Source: Diorhabda sublineata (lineage: Eukaryota; Arthropoda; Insecta; Coleoptera; Chrysomelidae). From it: a DNA stretch of 64,000 nucleotides. The position numbers and the translations under genes were made by a program. The DNA lies in assembly GCF_026230105.1 (NCBI RefSeq), contig NC_079477.1:8995001-9059000 (forward strand), in the 5' to 3' direction. Under the pieces are notes generated by a model that searched no databases, was not told where the DNA came from, and was given only the letters and a program-made list of their open reading frames with translations. Positions 11,656-23,504 of this stretch are shown here, piece by piece; the stretch's first letter is position 1, and every line of letters starts with the position of its first letter.

Positions 11656-12825
11656 ATGGAAGATTCAAGTAAAGAATCCATGCCATCGTCATCTCCGGAA
11701 CCAACGAAACAAAACGGTCGGAAGAGATTAATCACAGGTCTTTCTCTACTGGCTGGTTTTGGTTTAATTGTTTACGGTGGTGTTCCTGTGATCATAATCA
11801 CTTGTTTTTTCATACAAGTCAAATGCTATCAAGAAATCATAAAAATAGCGTACCACATGAAAAAAATACCAGATATACCTCTATTTAGAACCATTAACTG
11901 GTATTTTCTTATTACTGCTAATTACATATATTTCGGCGAGACTTTAACTAAACATACTCAAGTTTTTATAAAAAAATATTATCTTTTACAACTATTAGCT
12001 AAGTATCATAGATTCTTCTCTTTTGTTTGGTACTTTTGGGGAATCATCTGGTTTCTCACAATGTTAAAGAAGAGACTCCTTAGGCAACAATTTAGTTTAT
12101 TATTCTGGACTCACTTCATTCTAATTGCAGTTAGTTTACAGTGTTATATGACATTACAAAATATGTTTGAAGGTTTGATATGGTTCATAATTCCTATGTG
12201 GTTGATAATACTCAACGATGTTTTCGCTTACACTTTTGGTAGACTATACGGAAAAACTCCTCTGATAAGTCTGTCACCCAATAAAACACTTGAAGGCTTT
12301 ATACTTGGTGGCTTGAGTACATTTATTTTAGGAGCTATACTTTCATTCATATTTTGCCATTTTCAATATCTAGTGTGTCCTATAAAATATATTGAAATTG
12401 ACGACCGTATAGTAGCGTCGACGAACTGCACCAGAAGTTATTTATTCCAACCGATTCCTTATTATATTGGTAATACCGGATTGTATTTAAATTACTACCC
12501 ATTTATTCAACACTCTTTATACATGTCAATTTTTGCTAGCATCATTGCTCCTTTTGGAGGATTTTGTGCTTCGGGATTCAAAAGAGCGAACCACGTTAAA
12601 GATTTTGGAGATCTTTTCCCTGGTCATGGTGGAATTATGGATAGATTTGATTGTCAGTTTTTAATGATGACTTTTGTTAATGTATATATTAGTACTTTTG
12701 TGAAAAGTCCTGATGTTGATAATGTCTTTAAGCAAATAATGGAATTGAGTGAAGAAGCCCAACTGGATTTTTATTTACGTTTGAAAGATTCTTTGAGTGA
12801 TGCTGTTTTATTGAAAACTAATTGA
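11656..12825 (+). CDS. CDP-diacylglycerol synthase (phosphatidate cytidylyltransferase), copy 2
   Basis: Same reaction and membrane location as copy 1. The 389-residue frame is intact, with ND-x-FAY (187-192), LSPNKTxEGF (206-215) and the complete signature at 306-332 (SGFKR, VKDFG, FPGHGG, MDRFD). The residue 76-95 stretch (PLFRTINWYFLITANYIYFGE) is closer to vertebrate and fly CDS proteins than the copy 1 version, so copy 2 looks more conserved. A short Ser/Pro/Lys N-terminus (1-24) precedes the first membrane segment. The long cytosolic N-terminus of typical family members is missing. By hand count the two copies are about 57% identical over residues 21-350 with no gap, so the duplication is old and both are under constraint. 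A TTTCAG acceptor-like site lies 33 bases before the ATG. Confidence 0.92.
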   Translation: MEDSSKESMPSSSPEPTKQNGRKRLITGLSLLAGFGLIVYGGVPVIIITCFFIQVKCYQEIIKIAYHMKKIPDIPLFRTINWYFLITANYIYFGETLTKHTQVFIKKYYLLQLLAKYHRFFSFVWYFWGIIWFLTMLKKRLLRQQFSLLFWTHFILIAVSLQCYMTLQNMFEGLIWFIIPMWLIILNDVFAYTFGRLYGKTPLISLSPNKTLEGFILGGLSTFILGAILSFIFCHFQYLVCPIKYIEIDDRIVASTNCTRSYLFQPIPYYIGNTGLYLNYYPFIQHSLYMSIFASIIAPFGGFCASGFKRANHVKDFGDLFPGHGGIMDRFDCQFLMMTFVNVYISTFVKSPDVDNVFKQIMELSEEAQLDFYLRLKDSLSDAVLLKTN

Positions 12826-12829
12826 TTTA

Positions 12830-14370
12830 ACTACAGTATGTTCACTAAAGTTACTCACGTTTGGCGCGACAAAATAATGAGTTTGCCAAAAATAATTTTG
12901 ATTTTCCTACTACATGGCGTTAAATGCTAATTCTATGAGGTTACGCTATAGAATTTTTAGAGTTACCTCAAGGAAATTAAGGCTCAAGAAAGCCACGTTT
13001 GTCATATTTTGATTTTTACATCATTTTCTTCACTTTTTTTTGTGGGTGAACTTACAATGTGACGGCAAAATTTTGGTGTGATTTTGAGGTTCTTCAACAC
13101 TTCAACACAATATTTTTAAACTTGATATACTTACATAAATTGATGAATTTTTCACTCCTAATATTGTGTTGTAATTGAAAATTGAAAAATTTTACTGTAG
13201 CAAAAATAATTAACTAAAATAAGCGCACTGTATATTCCATCTGAAAATTGATACTCAATATCTATCATAAGTTTAGGGTTGATTTTAGCTAGATACCTTC
13301 TTTTACAATATTTTTCTTTTCACTACGAAGAAAATATTTCACCATAAACGATAATAATAAAGAAGCTTTATTTCCAGTATTCTCTGCTTAATATTAAATT
13401 TAAATTTAGTTTCTAATAAACAGCAATCAAAATATTCCAGATTTTTGTTACATACATATATTTAAATAATTATGTTTGAACGTATCAGTGAAGTTAACTA
13501 TCGTGTACATAAACATGCAGTTCATGATTTAATGATCAAATAGAGGTTAATATCATTTTAGGTTAATGAAAACTAATGCAATTGTAATAATATAGAATCA
13601 TTAATAAATTTTCTACTAATATAAAGGATGAATTTAATTTATTTAACTCACGTATTAAAAAACGATGTTTAAAAATTCATTTGTATATATTTTCTTTTAC
13701 TTCCGATGAGGAAAAATTGCAGCGCTGGCTCATTAAAAATATGATGATAACGAGTGCATCACTGAACACCTGACTTGTCACTGAAACTCTTAAATCTAGG
13801 AAAACTGACATATTCCATCACATCAACCTTAAAACAATTTTGTACCATATATACAAGAAATAGCTCAGGACTTGTATTTCTTTTAATGAATTCTTGCTTC
13901 CACAAAATCGAACCATTATTGAAATAAAAGACTTGTGTTTGGTGGGTATTTCTCAAACTATTAATCCGACTATCTACAACAGAAGGAATTGAAGCCAACA
14001 ATCGAAGAAATATGTCCAGAATTTACTAGAGAACTGTCAACTTCTGTGTAGTACTAGTCTTTCGCCATCTTTCTATCAATGATCCAGCCAAAAGTTTCTC
14101 AATTTTGTAAATCTGGTTCTATAAGAAGTTTATGAAAAATGTTCAAATGAGTTTTCCACCCAATGCTACAATGTCAGAATTATAAGTTAACTCGATATTT
14201 CTTAGACCTACTAACTTTTTATAATCTTTTGTCAATACTCGTATATTTGTTTTTCTATATATTTATTGTCGGTTCAAAGGTTATTAGCGACATATACAAT
14301 ATTACAATTTTTGTTAAGTAGTAAGATTATATTGTTTGTGTGTCCCTTTAATGTGCCTTAAATGAACTGA
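12830..14370. other. No recognisable gene
   Basis: AT-rich DNA after copy 2. An 80-codon minus-strand frame (13759-14001) has ordinary amino acid composition but no motif I know and no visible splice context. Confidence 0.4.
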
Positions 14371-14531
14371 TTTCCCATGGCTGAATGCAGGATTTGATAA
14401 TTTTAATATTGACTACGATCTGTTCCTCTCAATTTACCACTGAACTTCATAGTCATTAGCTATCACTTTGCGCATAATTGCTGCCTCAATATTATCTGCT
14501 GATTATTTGACTCATTTTCAGCTTTTTCGTT

Positions 14532-14840
14532 TCATGGGATGCTGGTAGGCGATGGGACCCAAATAATTGTTATGTCTACCTTAGATGGAAGGTTTATTTG
14601 CGTTTGAATGAGGAGACCTAGTTGATGTTTGAGAAAAAGTTGTTGAATCCTGATAGAGTCCATGATCATCACTATTTTATTATATTGATTTCTTCTGGCT
14701 ATGATTAGTGCCTGTAATAAAATCAAATGAATTATTGTGGATTCAGTACGACCCGTTTGTGCTGTTATATTAAATTTTTTTATTAAAAAATCAAAACCTG
14801 TTTGTAACAAAGATAAGTGGATACCTCTAGTTTCTTTCAA
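14532..14840 (-). pseudogene. LINE RNase H domain relic
   Basis: The 102-codon minus-strand frame contains an alanine-rich helix (LLQALIIARRNQYN), a strand ending in the aspartate VMIMDS, and the strand-turn ITIIWVPSPTSIP. In I/Jockey-type RNase H the last motif reads like LVWVPSHxGIPGNExAD. The catalytic histidine of the SH pair has become proline, and the GNExAD end is lost at the stop. The N-terminal strand is not recognisable. It is an inactive remnant, and no flanking reverse transcriptase was seen. Confidence 0.55.
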
Positions 14841-14849
14841 TTTTTTTAT

Positions 14850-16140
14850 TAACTATAATTTTTTCAAATTTTGAAAGTATTTATAGAATTCAATACCCTA
14901 TTTTGTCCCCCTCCATAATTTAAATATAACTTATAAATATTCTGCAACTTTTGGAATAGAAGTAACGAACAATTTAAAAGTTTATGAACTCTATACAACT
15001 TTAGAAGCATCTGAAAAAACCTGAGCTATGAAAATTCATTGATTTTTGTCTAAGTCTGAGGTTTATGCAGTCGCTCAACATTGTTTCTGTTCGTTCTATA
15101 ATTTTAATTTTATCATGAGGAATTTGGAGAACGTCGAACATTTCTAACAAGCTCGAAACCAGTGGAGTGAATTCTTCTACAAAATAGTTAATTAAATATT
15201 TCGTGTATTCAGAAGATTCTCAAGATTATTTCATCGTTTGAACTCGGCAACAAAGATGTAACAATGATATTAGCTTCCCTTATATTTTACATGTAGAGAT
15301 TGTATAATAAATTTAAACTGAAAGTTTATAAATAGTTTCATTATATACCTACTATTTGGTGAAGAAAGTGTAGCAATAAATTCGAAATAAGAACTAAACA
15401 GATATATAGATAGAAATAGATTGATAAAAGCTTCTTTTCTTCTTTCTTAGCCATGTTTCTGATTATATGGGAGTAGTAAGTGGAATAAATTCTATTCCTG
15501 TCGTCGACGAAATCTGTATTTAGGAACCAGTTTGAACCTGTAACAAAAAATTGGCATAATCTCAAGTGATCTAGTAAGTACAGCTTATTGTAACAATCAA
15601 CAAAGATTTTTTGTATCGCCTTTCGAAGGAGTGTATTTCAACAAGAGATTACTCTCGCAAATGAGCATTAAACCATTAGAAAATTGTATTGTAAACAGAT
15701 CACTATCCACATTCTCACAACTTTGGACATGAATGAAAGCAGTATCGTATTCAGTTTTTTCATTCTCACGAATTGACAATTCTAGTTGATATTTTTAAAT
15801 TTTGAATATACTTCGAATACTATACTACATTTTGTTAATAATTTAGATAAACTGGAGATAAACGGATTGATGTGACATAATTTTCTTATTGCTGCATGTG
15901 ACTAATAAAAATTTAAAACCAAATTCAAAAATAAGTTTAATAAATACTGATGTTGATGGCTGATTTGGTATTCTCTCTCTGATTCATGTATATTTAAGAA
16001 CAATACTACTATGGAGTGGTTGAGCTTTGAATTTGTATCAATATATAACTGTACATTAATTCTCAATAATCCCAAAAATTAACAATAATTACACCTCCTT
16101 GATAACCTATGATATGTCAAAATTCTTCTAAGCAATTATC
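14850..16140. other. No recognisable gene
   Basis: Two minus-strand frames (15341-15565 and 15597-15779, 74 and 60 codons) lie close together. The second has a plausible soluble-protein composition, but no family is recognised and no clear exon borders support it. Confidence 0.35.
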
Positions 16141-16150
16141 AATATTAATG

Positions 16151-16250
16151 TCCCGAGTGCATGTCAAATTATCGATAATTTAATTTTCTCGAGTGCGCGA
16201 ATGCGCACGAGAGGAAATTATGAGACAATTTGCACTGCACGAGAGGGCAT
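16151..16250. repeat. Small fold-back (MITE-like) element
   Basis: The outer arms CCCGAGTGCATGTCAAATT and, in reverse complement, AATTTGCACTGCACGAGAGG pair imperfectly around nested palindromes. One is the 16-bp AAATTATCGATAATTT (16166-16181). Another is a stem CTCG-(AG)-TGCGC/GCGCA-CGAG (16188-16211). The CpG-rich stem contrasts with the AT-rich surroundings. It is probably a tiny non-autonomous transposon. No coding capacity. Confidence 0.5.
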
Positions 16251-16364
16251 TTTGGCAGACTATTTCCTGAGAAAAATTTAATTTAAAATAAACAATAATT
16301 GTTCCTTTTCTTAAAATATAAAATTAAAACCAAATGATGTTTATTAATCCTAGACGAAAATTTG

Positions 16365-16400
16365 GCACTAGTGCAAATTATCGATAATTTGCACTAGTGC
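16365..16400. repeat. Perfect 36-bp palindrome
   Basis: GCACTAGTGC, itself a palindrome, flanks the same 16-bp core AAATTATCGATAATTT seen at 16166-16181. The whole 36 bases equal their own reverse complement. It is most simply a collapsed copy of the neighbouring fold-back element. Confidence 0.95.
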
Positions 16401-16409
16401 AGTATTATC

Positions 16410-17620
16410 GCTGAAATTTGATCGTTACTAGGTAAACATAAAATATTACAGCTTTTTGGTTGGCTTAAATTTTTCGAAGGAAATAGTCAGTAAAATTTAA
16501 AAAAATATATGAGGATAATACGCCAACCAAAGAGATTATATTCCATATAAATAAGTATCTTAACGTTGTGTCCTACGAAACATGTTCTTTGCAGTACGCA
16601 GACAATTGTCTATAAATATTGTCATGATGTTTTCCACGCTATTTGGCTCATATCCAACCTAAGACGTAGCAAATGCTAGATATTTCATATGTTACATTCT
16701 GATACAACTCTGTACGAAGATATATCTAGCAGGTAGACAAAATAAAGATGTCCGTTACCGAAAAATTACTGAAAACGTTAAAGATCTCACACACCTGAAT
16801 AACTATTCACGTTGGTGAAGCGTTACTAAATTTACAGTGGATTCTTAATGGAAAGTCTTGTGTGAGGTCCATATAGGTAAGTTAACAAAAGTACGTCAAC
16901 AATATTTGGAACAGTACAGGACCTGCTCAAGGACAACATTATGGTTGATTTATATCGTGTTGATATACTTTTTGGAATGTAACATGAACATATTTGCATT
17001 CAAAATTTTCTACATAAAGCGGTAACAATTTCAATTTAATATTAACATAACTAATCGAAATCAAAGGAGAATATCACGAAGTGAAAATTTTAGAAAGAGG
17101 AATTTGTTATAGCAATTGCAAATTACCGCCCTTTTGCAGATGGAATGTTTAGTGTAGGTATATCTGAAAAATATCATGATATAAGTTAATAGGTTCCTGG
17201 ATTGAAAAATGGGTGATAAGTCGTTAACTACTGATCATAACATTGCCTTTTAAATTTAATCGATTATAAATATTTAATATAAAAAAGGATTGAAAATGAC
17301 ATATATCAAGGAGAAAATTACTTTGATACGAATAAAATTACTTAGTATTGCATCCAATATAATATTGGAAACCGTTTTTTCTATACAGTTTATCATATAG
17401 AAAAATTGATACACGCCATGAAGGACGTATGAGATCCCATTTGAACAACATTGCCTGAATTTCAAAGCTTTTGGTAATATAAAATGATTTAAATTAAAAA
17501 TATTTTACCAGTATTTTTAGTTGATAAATGAATACATTGTAATCAAATTTGGACACAACAACTTTTTAACGTATTCTTATAAAAGCTTTTATTATCGAGA
17601 TTATACAAACATGCCATCGC
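16410..17620. other. No recognisable gene
   Basis: AT-rich DNA with one 63-codon minus-strand frame (17274-17465) that lacks any known motif. Nothing else was identified. Confidence 0.35.
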
Positions 17621-17629
17621 TTAATCCAT

Positions 17630-18040
17630 TACCTTAAAGAAATTACTTCTCAATGCGCGTTCCCTGAAGCAAGTATTCAAGTTTCGGAATGAGGAAAAAG
17701 TCATAAGAAGCAAAATCGAAAACAGGGACTGAACGATGATTCTTGTTCAGTGTTTGGCCTAAAATTCAGTCACAATCAGGCTGAAATGTGACGGTACATT
17801 ATTATTGTAAGCAATCTACGAATAAAATGTCTGTATTCCAGTCATTAACCACGAACTGCTTCATGTAGACGCCTTAAAACAGACTCCTTATTGACCATTT
17901 GGAATGGATTTATGGTGAAATATACCAAGGTAATCGAAGAATTCGTTGAGCTTTACCTTCATTTTCGACCGACTTTGACGTGATTTTTTCAGCCTTGGCT
18001 CATGTTCGGTGCACCATTTCCTAAATTATTGGTCAGTTTA
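17630..18040 (-). pseudogene. Mariner transposase relic
   Basis: The minus strand keeps, through stops and frame changes, KKSRQSRSKMKVKL-FFDY-G (mariner's PRPKKARQSRSKxKVMLxVFFDYRG), a stretch with VPSHFSLIV near the second aspartate, and a C-terminal phosphoproline-type helix with FPHSE/LFPKL-like spacing near 17650-17720. These fit the rosa/SETMAR-like mariner group. It is heavily decayed. The N-terminal DNA-binding part probably lies in 18030-18250 but cannot be read. Confidence 0.55.
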
Positions 18041-19002
18041 GACGCCAAAATATATTGATTAGATCAGTAAGTTTCCTCAACGTTTTTGATGTTTTTTTTC
18101 ATGGTCACTATCCCCAGATAAACTTTAAGCATCGTCAACAAACAGCTGACAAAGACAATATGTAGTTATGTCCAATCATGAAACTGAAGAGAATTCAGCT
18201 AGATCCATTAGGATTATTATTTGAAAAAATGTTATCCCTTGCATTCATTCAAAATTACAATCGAATAAAAAATACTACAGAGATAGAATACATGCTCCGG
18301 AAAGTAACAATCCAGATTGTATCCGGTGTTATTTTTCTTATATAATTTAAATAAAGAATTATTCTATTTTGTATTTTATTTGTGGAATATTTTGTTAATA
18401 CGTTCCTGTACACTCCAAATAACACGGAACCGTTTCTAATTCAGCCATATTAAATCTGATATTCATGGTTTATAACTCACAAATAAGCCAAAAATCTTCT
18501 TTTCTTGATGCCCTTTTATGCCACTTTTCTTCATTGTTCTTTTTTTCAAAAACTTTACAACGGTAATAAATTGTTCCATACATAATTTCGTATTGTAATG
18601 ACTTTCAATAGGTGAATTCATGTAATAATATGAATAATTGAAGGTATTAAACTGTTTCTATGCTTGTAGAATGAAATTAACCATTCATTACCGGCGAAGG
18701 TCAAGTATTTATGATTACGTTAATGTAATTGAATAACTACTAGCCTATCTATTTAAACTCATTTTCAATAATATCTTGCAAGAAATTATTAGCTGCTTTA
18801 TAAGATTAAGCATAGCTTTACCAATCACTTTGTAATTTGTAATGTAATAATTTTTTTTTAATTTCAGAAATTGGACAATATCGAAGACGCTACAGATAAA
18901 CTGGTATTTTCAACAGAGGTTTCAGTGGGGCTCAGCTATTTCCCATGTTCTTATTATGTCTTACAGATGTAGTCCCAACAGGTCTAGGTGTACTAATACA
19001 AG

Positions 19003-19340
19003 GGTTGTCTGAGAAGTTTCCGACCTAAAGATAACAGCATAGTCTCGTTAGTGTGTATTCTTAGTCTAGCGATGATTCTACCTTCTAACCCTTCCAAATA
19101 ATACTTGCTGTCTTTTTTCTCAAGATAGGCGTTTACGTGTATGAAAACGTCTTCGTCTGGTAAATATCCCTCTCTTGTAAAAAAAGTCGCTTGTAGCCAG
19201 AAAGGGTGAATACGATGAAAGAGCAATTTGTTAATGTTATGGTGATCACGTTGTCCTGATGGAAAAGCACTTTCTTCTTCTTCAAGTATGGTAACTTTCT
19301 GAAAGTCGTCCCTTTGCCATATTTAGTTCCTGTTATTGAT
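19003..19340 (-). pseudogene. Mariner 3' end relic with terminal repeat
   Basis: The minus-strand frame reads LFHRIHPFWLQATFF then GYLPDEDVFIHVNAYLEKKDSKYYLEGL. This is the mariner tail after the third aspartate (HPPYSPDLAPxDFxLF, then a NExVxxxVNxYLExKDxxYYxxGI helix). The third aspartate is gone. At 19003-19027 stands GGGTTGTCTGAGAAGTTTCC, which looks like a mariner terminal inverted repeat and marks the 3' edge. The partner repeat was not found. Confidence 0.6.
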
Positions 19341-21640
19341 TTATCAATATGTTATGAACTTTTCGATTATATCGCCGGTTGACGCAGTTTTGCAGTTCCA
19401 AACGCTCGTCAAAAAACCAAGAGAAAATAAAAATTATAACTAGCGAGGGGTTGGGATAGGTTGGTTATTTGTTCAATGGTAAGAAGTGATCCGATTCCGT
19501 GTTCTCAATTTGCCTACTTCTTGGAATTGCACCGAGGAAATGAAACGCTGATAAAATCAAAATAAAGGATTTCCACTATTCACCTCTGAAATAATTTCGA
19601 AAACTTATTCCGCCGTTCTTCAAAGGAGAAAACAACTACTTTCCTGACTAATGCCTCGACGAATATTGAATTACAACTTCTCTAAAGAAGACGTAAATCG
19701 ACCTTTTTGTCGATTTACATCACGCTGTGTGATTGAGATTCAAAATTCACTATTCAGAGTAACGTTGATAGACATATTGATTAATTTCAATCAGTCAAGA
19801 CAACAATTTTCGCCCAAAATGGTGTGCTAAAAATATACAAAATTAGGCTTTCTCCTTGTATATAGTATGAATAAAAGCTAAAGCTATTGAAATAGATTCA
19901 AATACATTTTTTGCATTGCTATTATTATTAGAAGAAGAAATAACAGAGGAACTGGCAATTCAAACAGTTAAATGTTCCAATAAGAAAGGGGATGAGGTTT
20001 TTGTAATTCGAGATAGTCGGTACCTTCAATATTATCGGACAACAAATGCTCATAGACATTAACCCAAACATAGGGAGCATTCTAGACTTTCCATAAAGAA
20101 GAAATCTAAATTTATTGATACTTCAATGTCGAATTTTGAGAATGTTTCAACTATTTTTTCGGAGTAATAAGAATCTAATTCTATTTGTATTCACAAATTA
20201 TCTCCATACACGCTGATGAATCCAGCTCAATAGATATGAACCGCAAATCGCGACAAATCAACGGCATGACTGCACAGCGGATTAAAAAACACCATTCCCA
20301 TTTAAATAAACTGATTGGAGAAAATTGTCAGTCACTCGCCGCAGTAGGTGTTCAAAGAAACCGAGGCTTAGCAAGGAATAGTGACTTTACATTTGAGTTG
20401 GTTCTGCAAAATTTAAATCACTTATATTTTTTTATAAATTTTTAATTTTGCAAAAAAAATCTATGATTCATCAGCTGTGAATTATATATCCCAAAATATG
20501 CTGTCTTTATAATTTTTCAATTTTTAATTTGACAATTCTAGATTTAAATTCTTCAAAAATCACTAAACGAAGTTTGTTATTATCCAATTTGATTGCCAGC
20601 TAGTACAATATCATGCAACAAAATAAAAAGATTATTGCTCGGATGAAATTAAGATTGGTCTATCTTGTAACAAAATTTCCTCACACCACCCCTTAAAAGT
20701 TTCAATTTAATTTAATAAAACTTGGTAAAAAGTTTTGATATGAAATAAAGGAGGGGTTGCGAATTTCACCCCTATAATGTAACAAGAATATTGAAAAAAT
20801 ACCCGTGGTTAGTCCTTTGTAAGTACAAATTTCTAGCTTTACTGAAAAAAAAGCACTTCATATTTTTATGGTAATATCGTTCATACGAGCAACCTCCTAG
20901 TTTTTTCCGTTTTCAGAAACACCCTATATATCAAGACTACTATATTTTTCTAGGTAAAATTATCAATTTCAGTCTAAATAAAAGAATGTCTAGTTTGAAC
21001 TGATTCATAAAAATATATGAATTGAGTGAGGAGGAAAGTGATTCAAATGGAATTCTTCAGCATCATATAAAAACTCAACTATTCCAATTTTTTTCAATAC
21101 AAACATAGAAGTAAAATGGCGTTCCACAACTTTTTCTTGCCTTGAATATATTTTATATTATTTTTAGAAATTCTCTTTAGATTTATCCTTATAAGAAGAC
21201 ACACATCTCTTTAGACTTTAGAAGAACAAGATTTACGATAAGATCTAAGAATGACAAGCAAAAATTGCAGAATATCTGTCTTAAGCCTCTAATTGCCTTT
21301 CAGCAGTTTAAATTGACGTGCGTAACCTATAATTAGACGGTAATCGATCGTATCCTCACAGTAAGTATAAATCAGAACTGAAAGCTGGATTGTTTTATTG
21401 AATGAATCACAGTTTAATATAAAATTATTATTATTACAGAACAAATTATAATTAGTGATACAAACTACGGCTTTGTGGGCAAAAATCCTGTGTATAAGTC
21501 TTTTCATTATAATCCGAATTTAATCGTATTTCATCTTTTATTCTCCCAAATTCATTGAGATTTCGTATTGAATTTTTTTTATAATTTATCAACAATCAGA
21601 ATATTTATTTACATTGTTCCACGATTATTTCAGTCGTTCA
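19340..21640. other. No recognisable gene
   Basis: An 86-codon forward frame (20185-20445) and a 72-codon minus frame (21289-21507) have no known motif. The 20580-20960 part contains C-runs such as CACACCACCCCTT and CACCCTATATATC of the sort seen in dispersed insect repeats, but I cannot define its borders. Confidence 0.35.
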
Positions 21641-21649
21641 TTCTTTTTG

Positions 21650-22165
21650 GTACTAAAGGTTCTTCTAATAGTAATAGTTTCCATGGTTTTTTTAATATCC
21701 TTATATTCTTGATACATCTAGATCTACTTGGTTGATGTAGTCCGAAAGACACCATGGGACATGTATTCTTTGTCGGAGTATTTTGGATTGACATCTCTGG
21801 ATGATTTGTAGATTAGGCTTTGAAGCACAGTCCCATATTTTGACTCCAATGGGCTGGCTCAATGATTCTTTTCGTTCATTCGTCTTGATGTCAAATTGTT
21901 TTCCCTCTTTGTTGTTCGAAATTGAGTCTCATATCCAAGTACATTTCTAGGTATTTAGCACTGTCTTCTTGTAGTACTTTTTGGTATTGTTTAATGATTA
22001 TTGGGAATGTATTCTTTTGATGATGGGGGATCAATTTTTGTAACATCAAGTTTACTTCTCGTAAAAGCAGTTTTTCAAATAGTTTGGAAGTAACATTGAA
22101 TAGACTTATTGGGAAATACAATGTGATGTAGGTTGAGTCCTCAGTAGATTGATTTATCATTATTA
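21650..22165 (-). pseudogene. Jockey-like LINE relic
   Basis: Starting at 22165 the minus strand reads YFPISLFNVTSKLFEKLLLREVNLMLQKLIPHHQ, matching the start of the Jockey reverse transcriptase fingers (RPISLLPxxSKxxEKLLLxRL). It then jumps by internal deletion to YLEMYLDMRLNFEQQ. Next comes a tail containing KPIGVKIWDCASKPNLQIIQRCQSKILR and VPWCLSDY near 21720-21850. The catalytic palm is missing, so it is inactive. The order and spacing of the tail agree with the relic at 1.75-2.3 kb, suggesting the same lineage. Confidence 0.75.
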
Positions 22166-22169
22166 TACA

Positions 22170-23500
22170 CTATTTCTGTCAATATCCAAATTATAGATAG
22201 ATGTCAGTATGAATACAGTACAACATCATAAATCTGGAATCGCTAGGAAAAGATTGGTTCCGAATTTTATATTTTTCCGTATTTTCGAACATTTGAATGC
22301 ATTTATGCTGGCGCCATCTATCGCACTAACGAGAAATCATATCGTATTACATAATGTAAACAGAGGGAAAGGTATGCATAAAATATAATAAAATCGCGTT
22401 TAATACTGCACACAAAAACATGTATAAAATAATAATAATAAAAAAATTAAATACTTGAGAACATATTCTTTCTGCTATCTATATGTATGGTGTCGCCATC
22501 TAGTGTCAAATACAGAAGCTAAAACGAACGAATTAGTCCGGATTTACGATGTTCAGCTGTATTCCTTTTTGGCAATTCTTCCAGAATGTTGATAATCATA
22601 ACCTAATTTTCTTAGATTCAGTCGGTTTATCTCCTCTTTTATTTCTTTCACATTTTTGTCAGATTCTTCCATTATAACAAATCTTTCTAACCGCTTGTTA
22701 ACAAAAATGGAGAATTTTCTTTTTTGCATAGGTGAAAAATGGACTTAGACTTTGAATAACATTTAGATGATTTATATTCTATAAACAAGACCAAGTATGC
22801 GGCCTGCGTATGCCTTTCCAATTCATAACTGAATGTCAGACAAACCACGCCAGAGCATATCTTGTAATTGCTATTAATCCATAATAGTTCATCTACCTCA
22901 ACAAATTATGTTCACAATAAAACTTCCTTCATAGATAACGTCATCTCTGGAAAACTTCATCATTTTTTCAGTAAAAAGATCTCTGATAACCAAAATCTAT
23001 TTAGAGTAGAGTAAAGAGCACTTGATGGTCAAGGATTAGTGTCACTGCTCACAAAATGATGATAAATGATACTTCAAAATCATCAAAGAAATGAAAGAGG
23101 AGTTGACTTCTCAAATAAACCTCAAGCATCTCACAATCAAAGTACTTTATCGGAACACTTGACATATCACTGCAAGAACAATACAAAAAAGTATAGGTTT
23201 GGAATTCCAATAACTTAGCAGAACGAATTAGGAACTAGCTTCAATTGGGATAAAAGATCAGTAAAACAGATAATGGGTTGAAATGAAATGTATCTAATTC
23301 TAACAAGCTTATTTCAACCGAATCAAATTTAAAAACTGTTCAATTTTACTGGTGTTTTTTTATTGATGGATACATTTATCTTTAAAAAAATGTTGTTTTA
23401 ATGAATTGTATCTACTAATCAATTTAGATAAATGTCACTTGAATTATTTTGATTTTTGCAAATTAAAGACATAAATAATTAATGGCGGCTGTACACTTTC
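22170..23500. other. No recognisable gene
   Basis: AT-rich DNA. CGCCATCTA occurs at 22312-22320 and again near 22495, bracketing about 190 bp in the same orientation. No coding frame is recognised. Confidence 0.35.
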
Positions 23501-23504
23501 GCCG

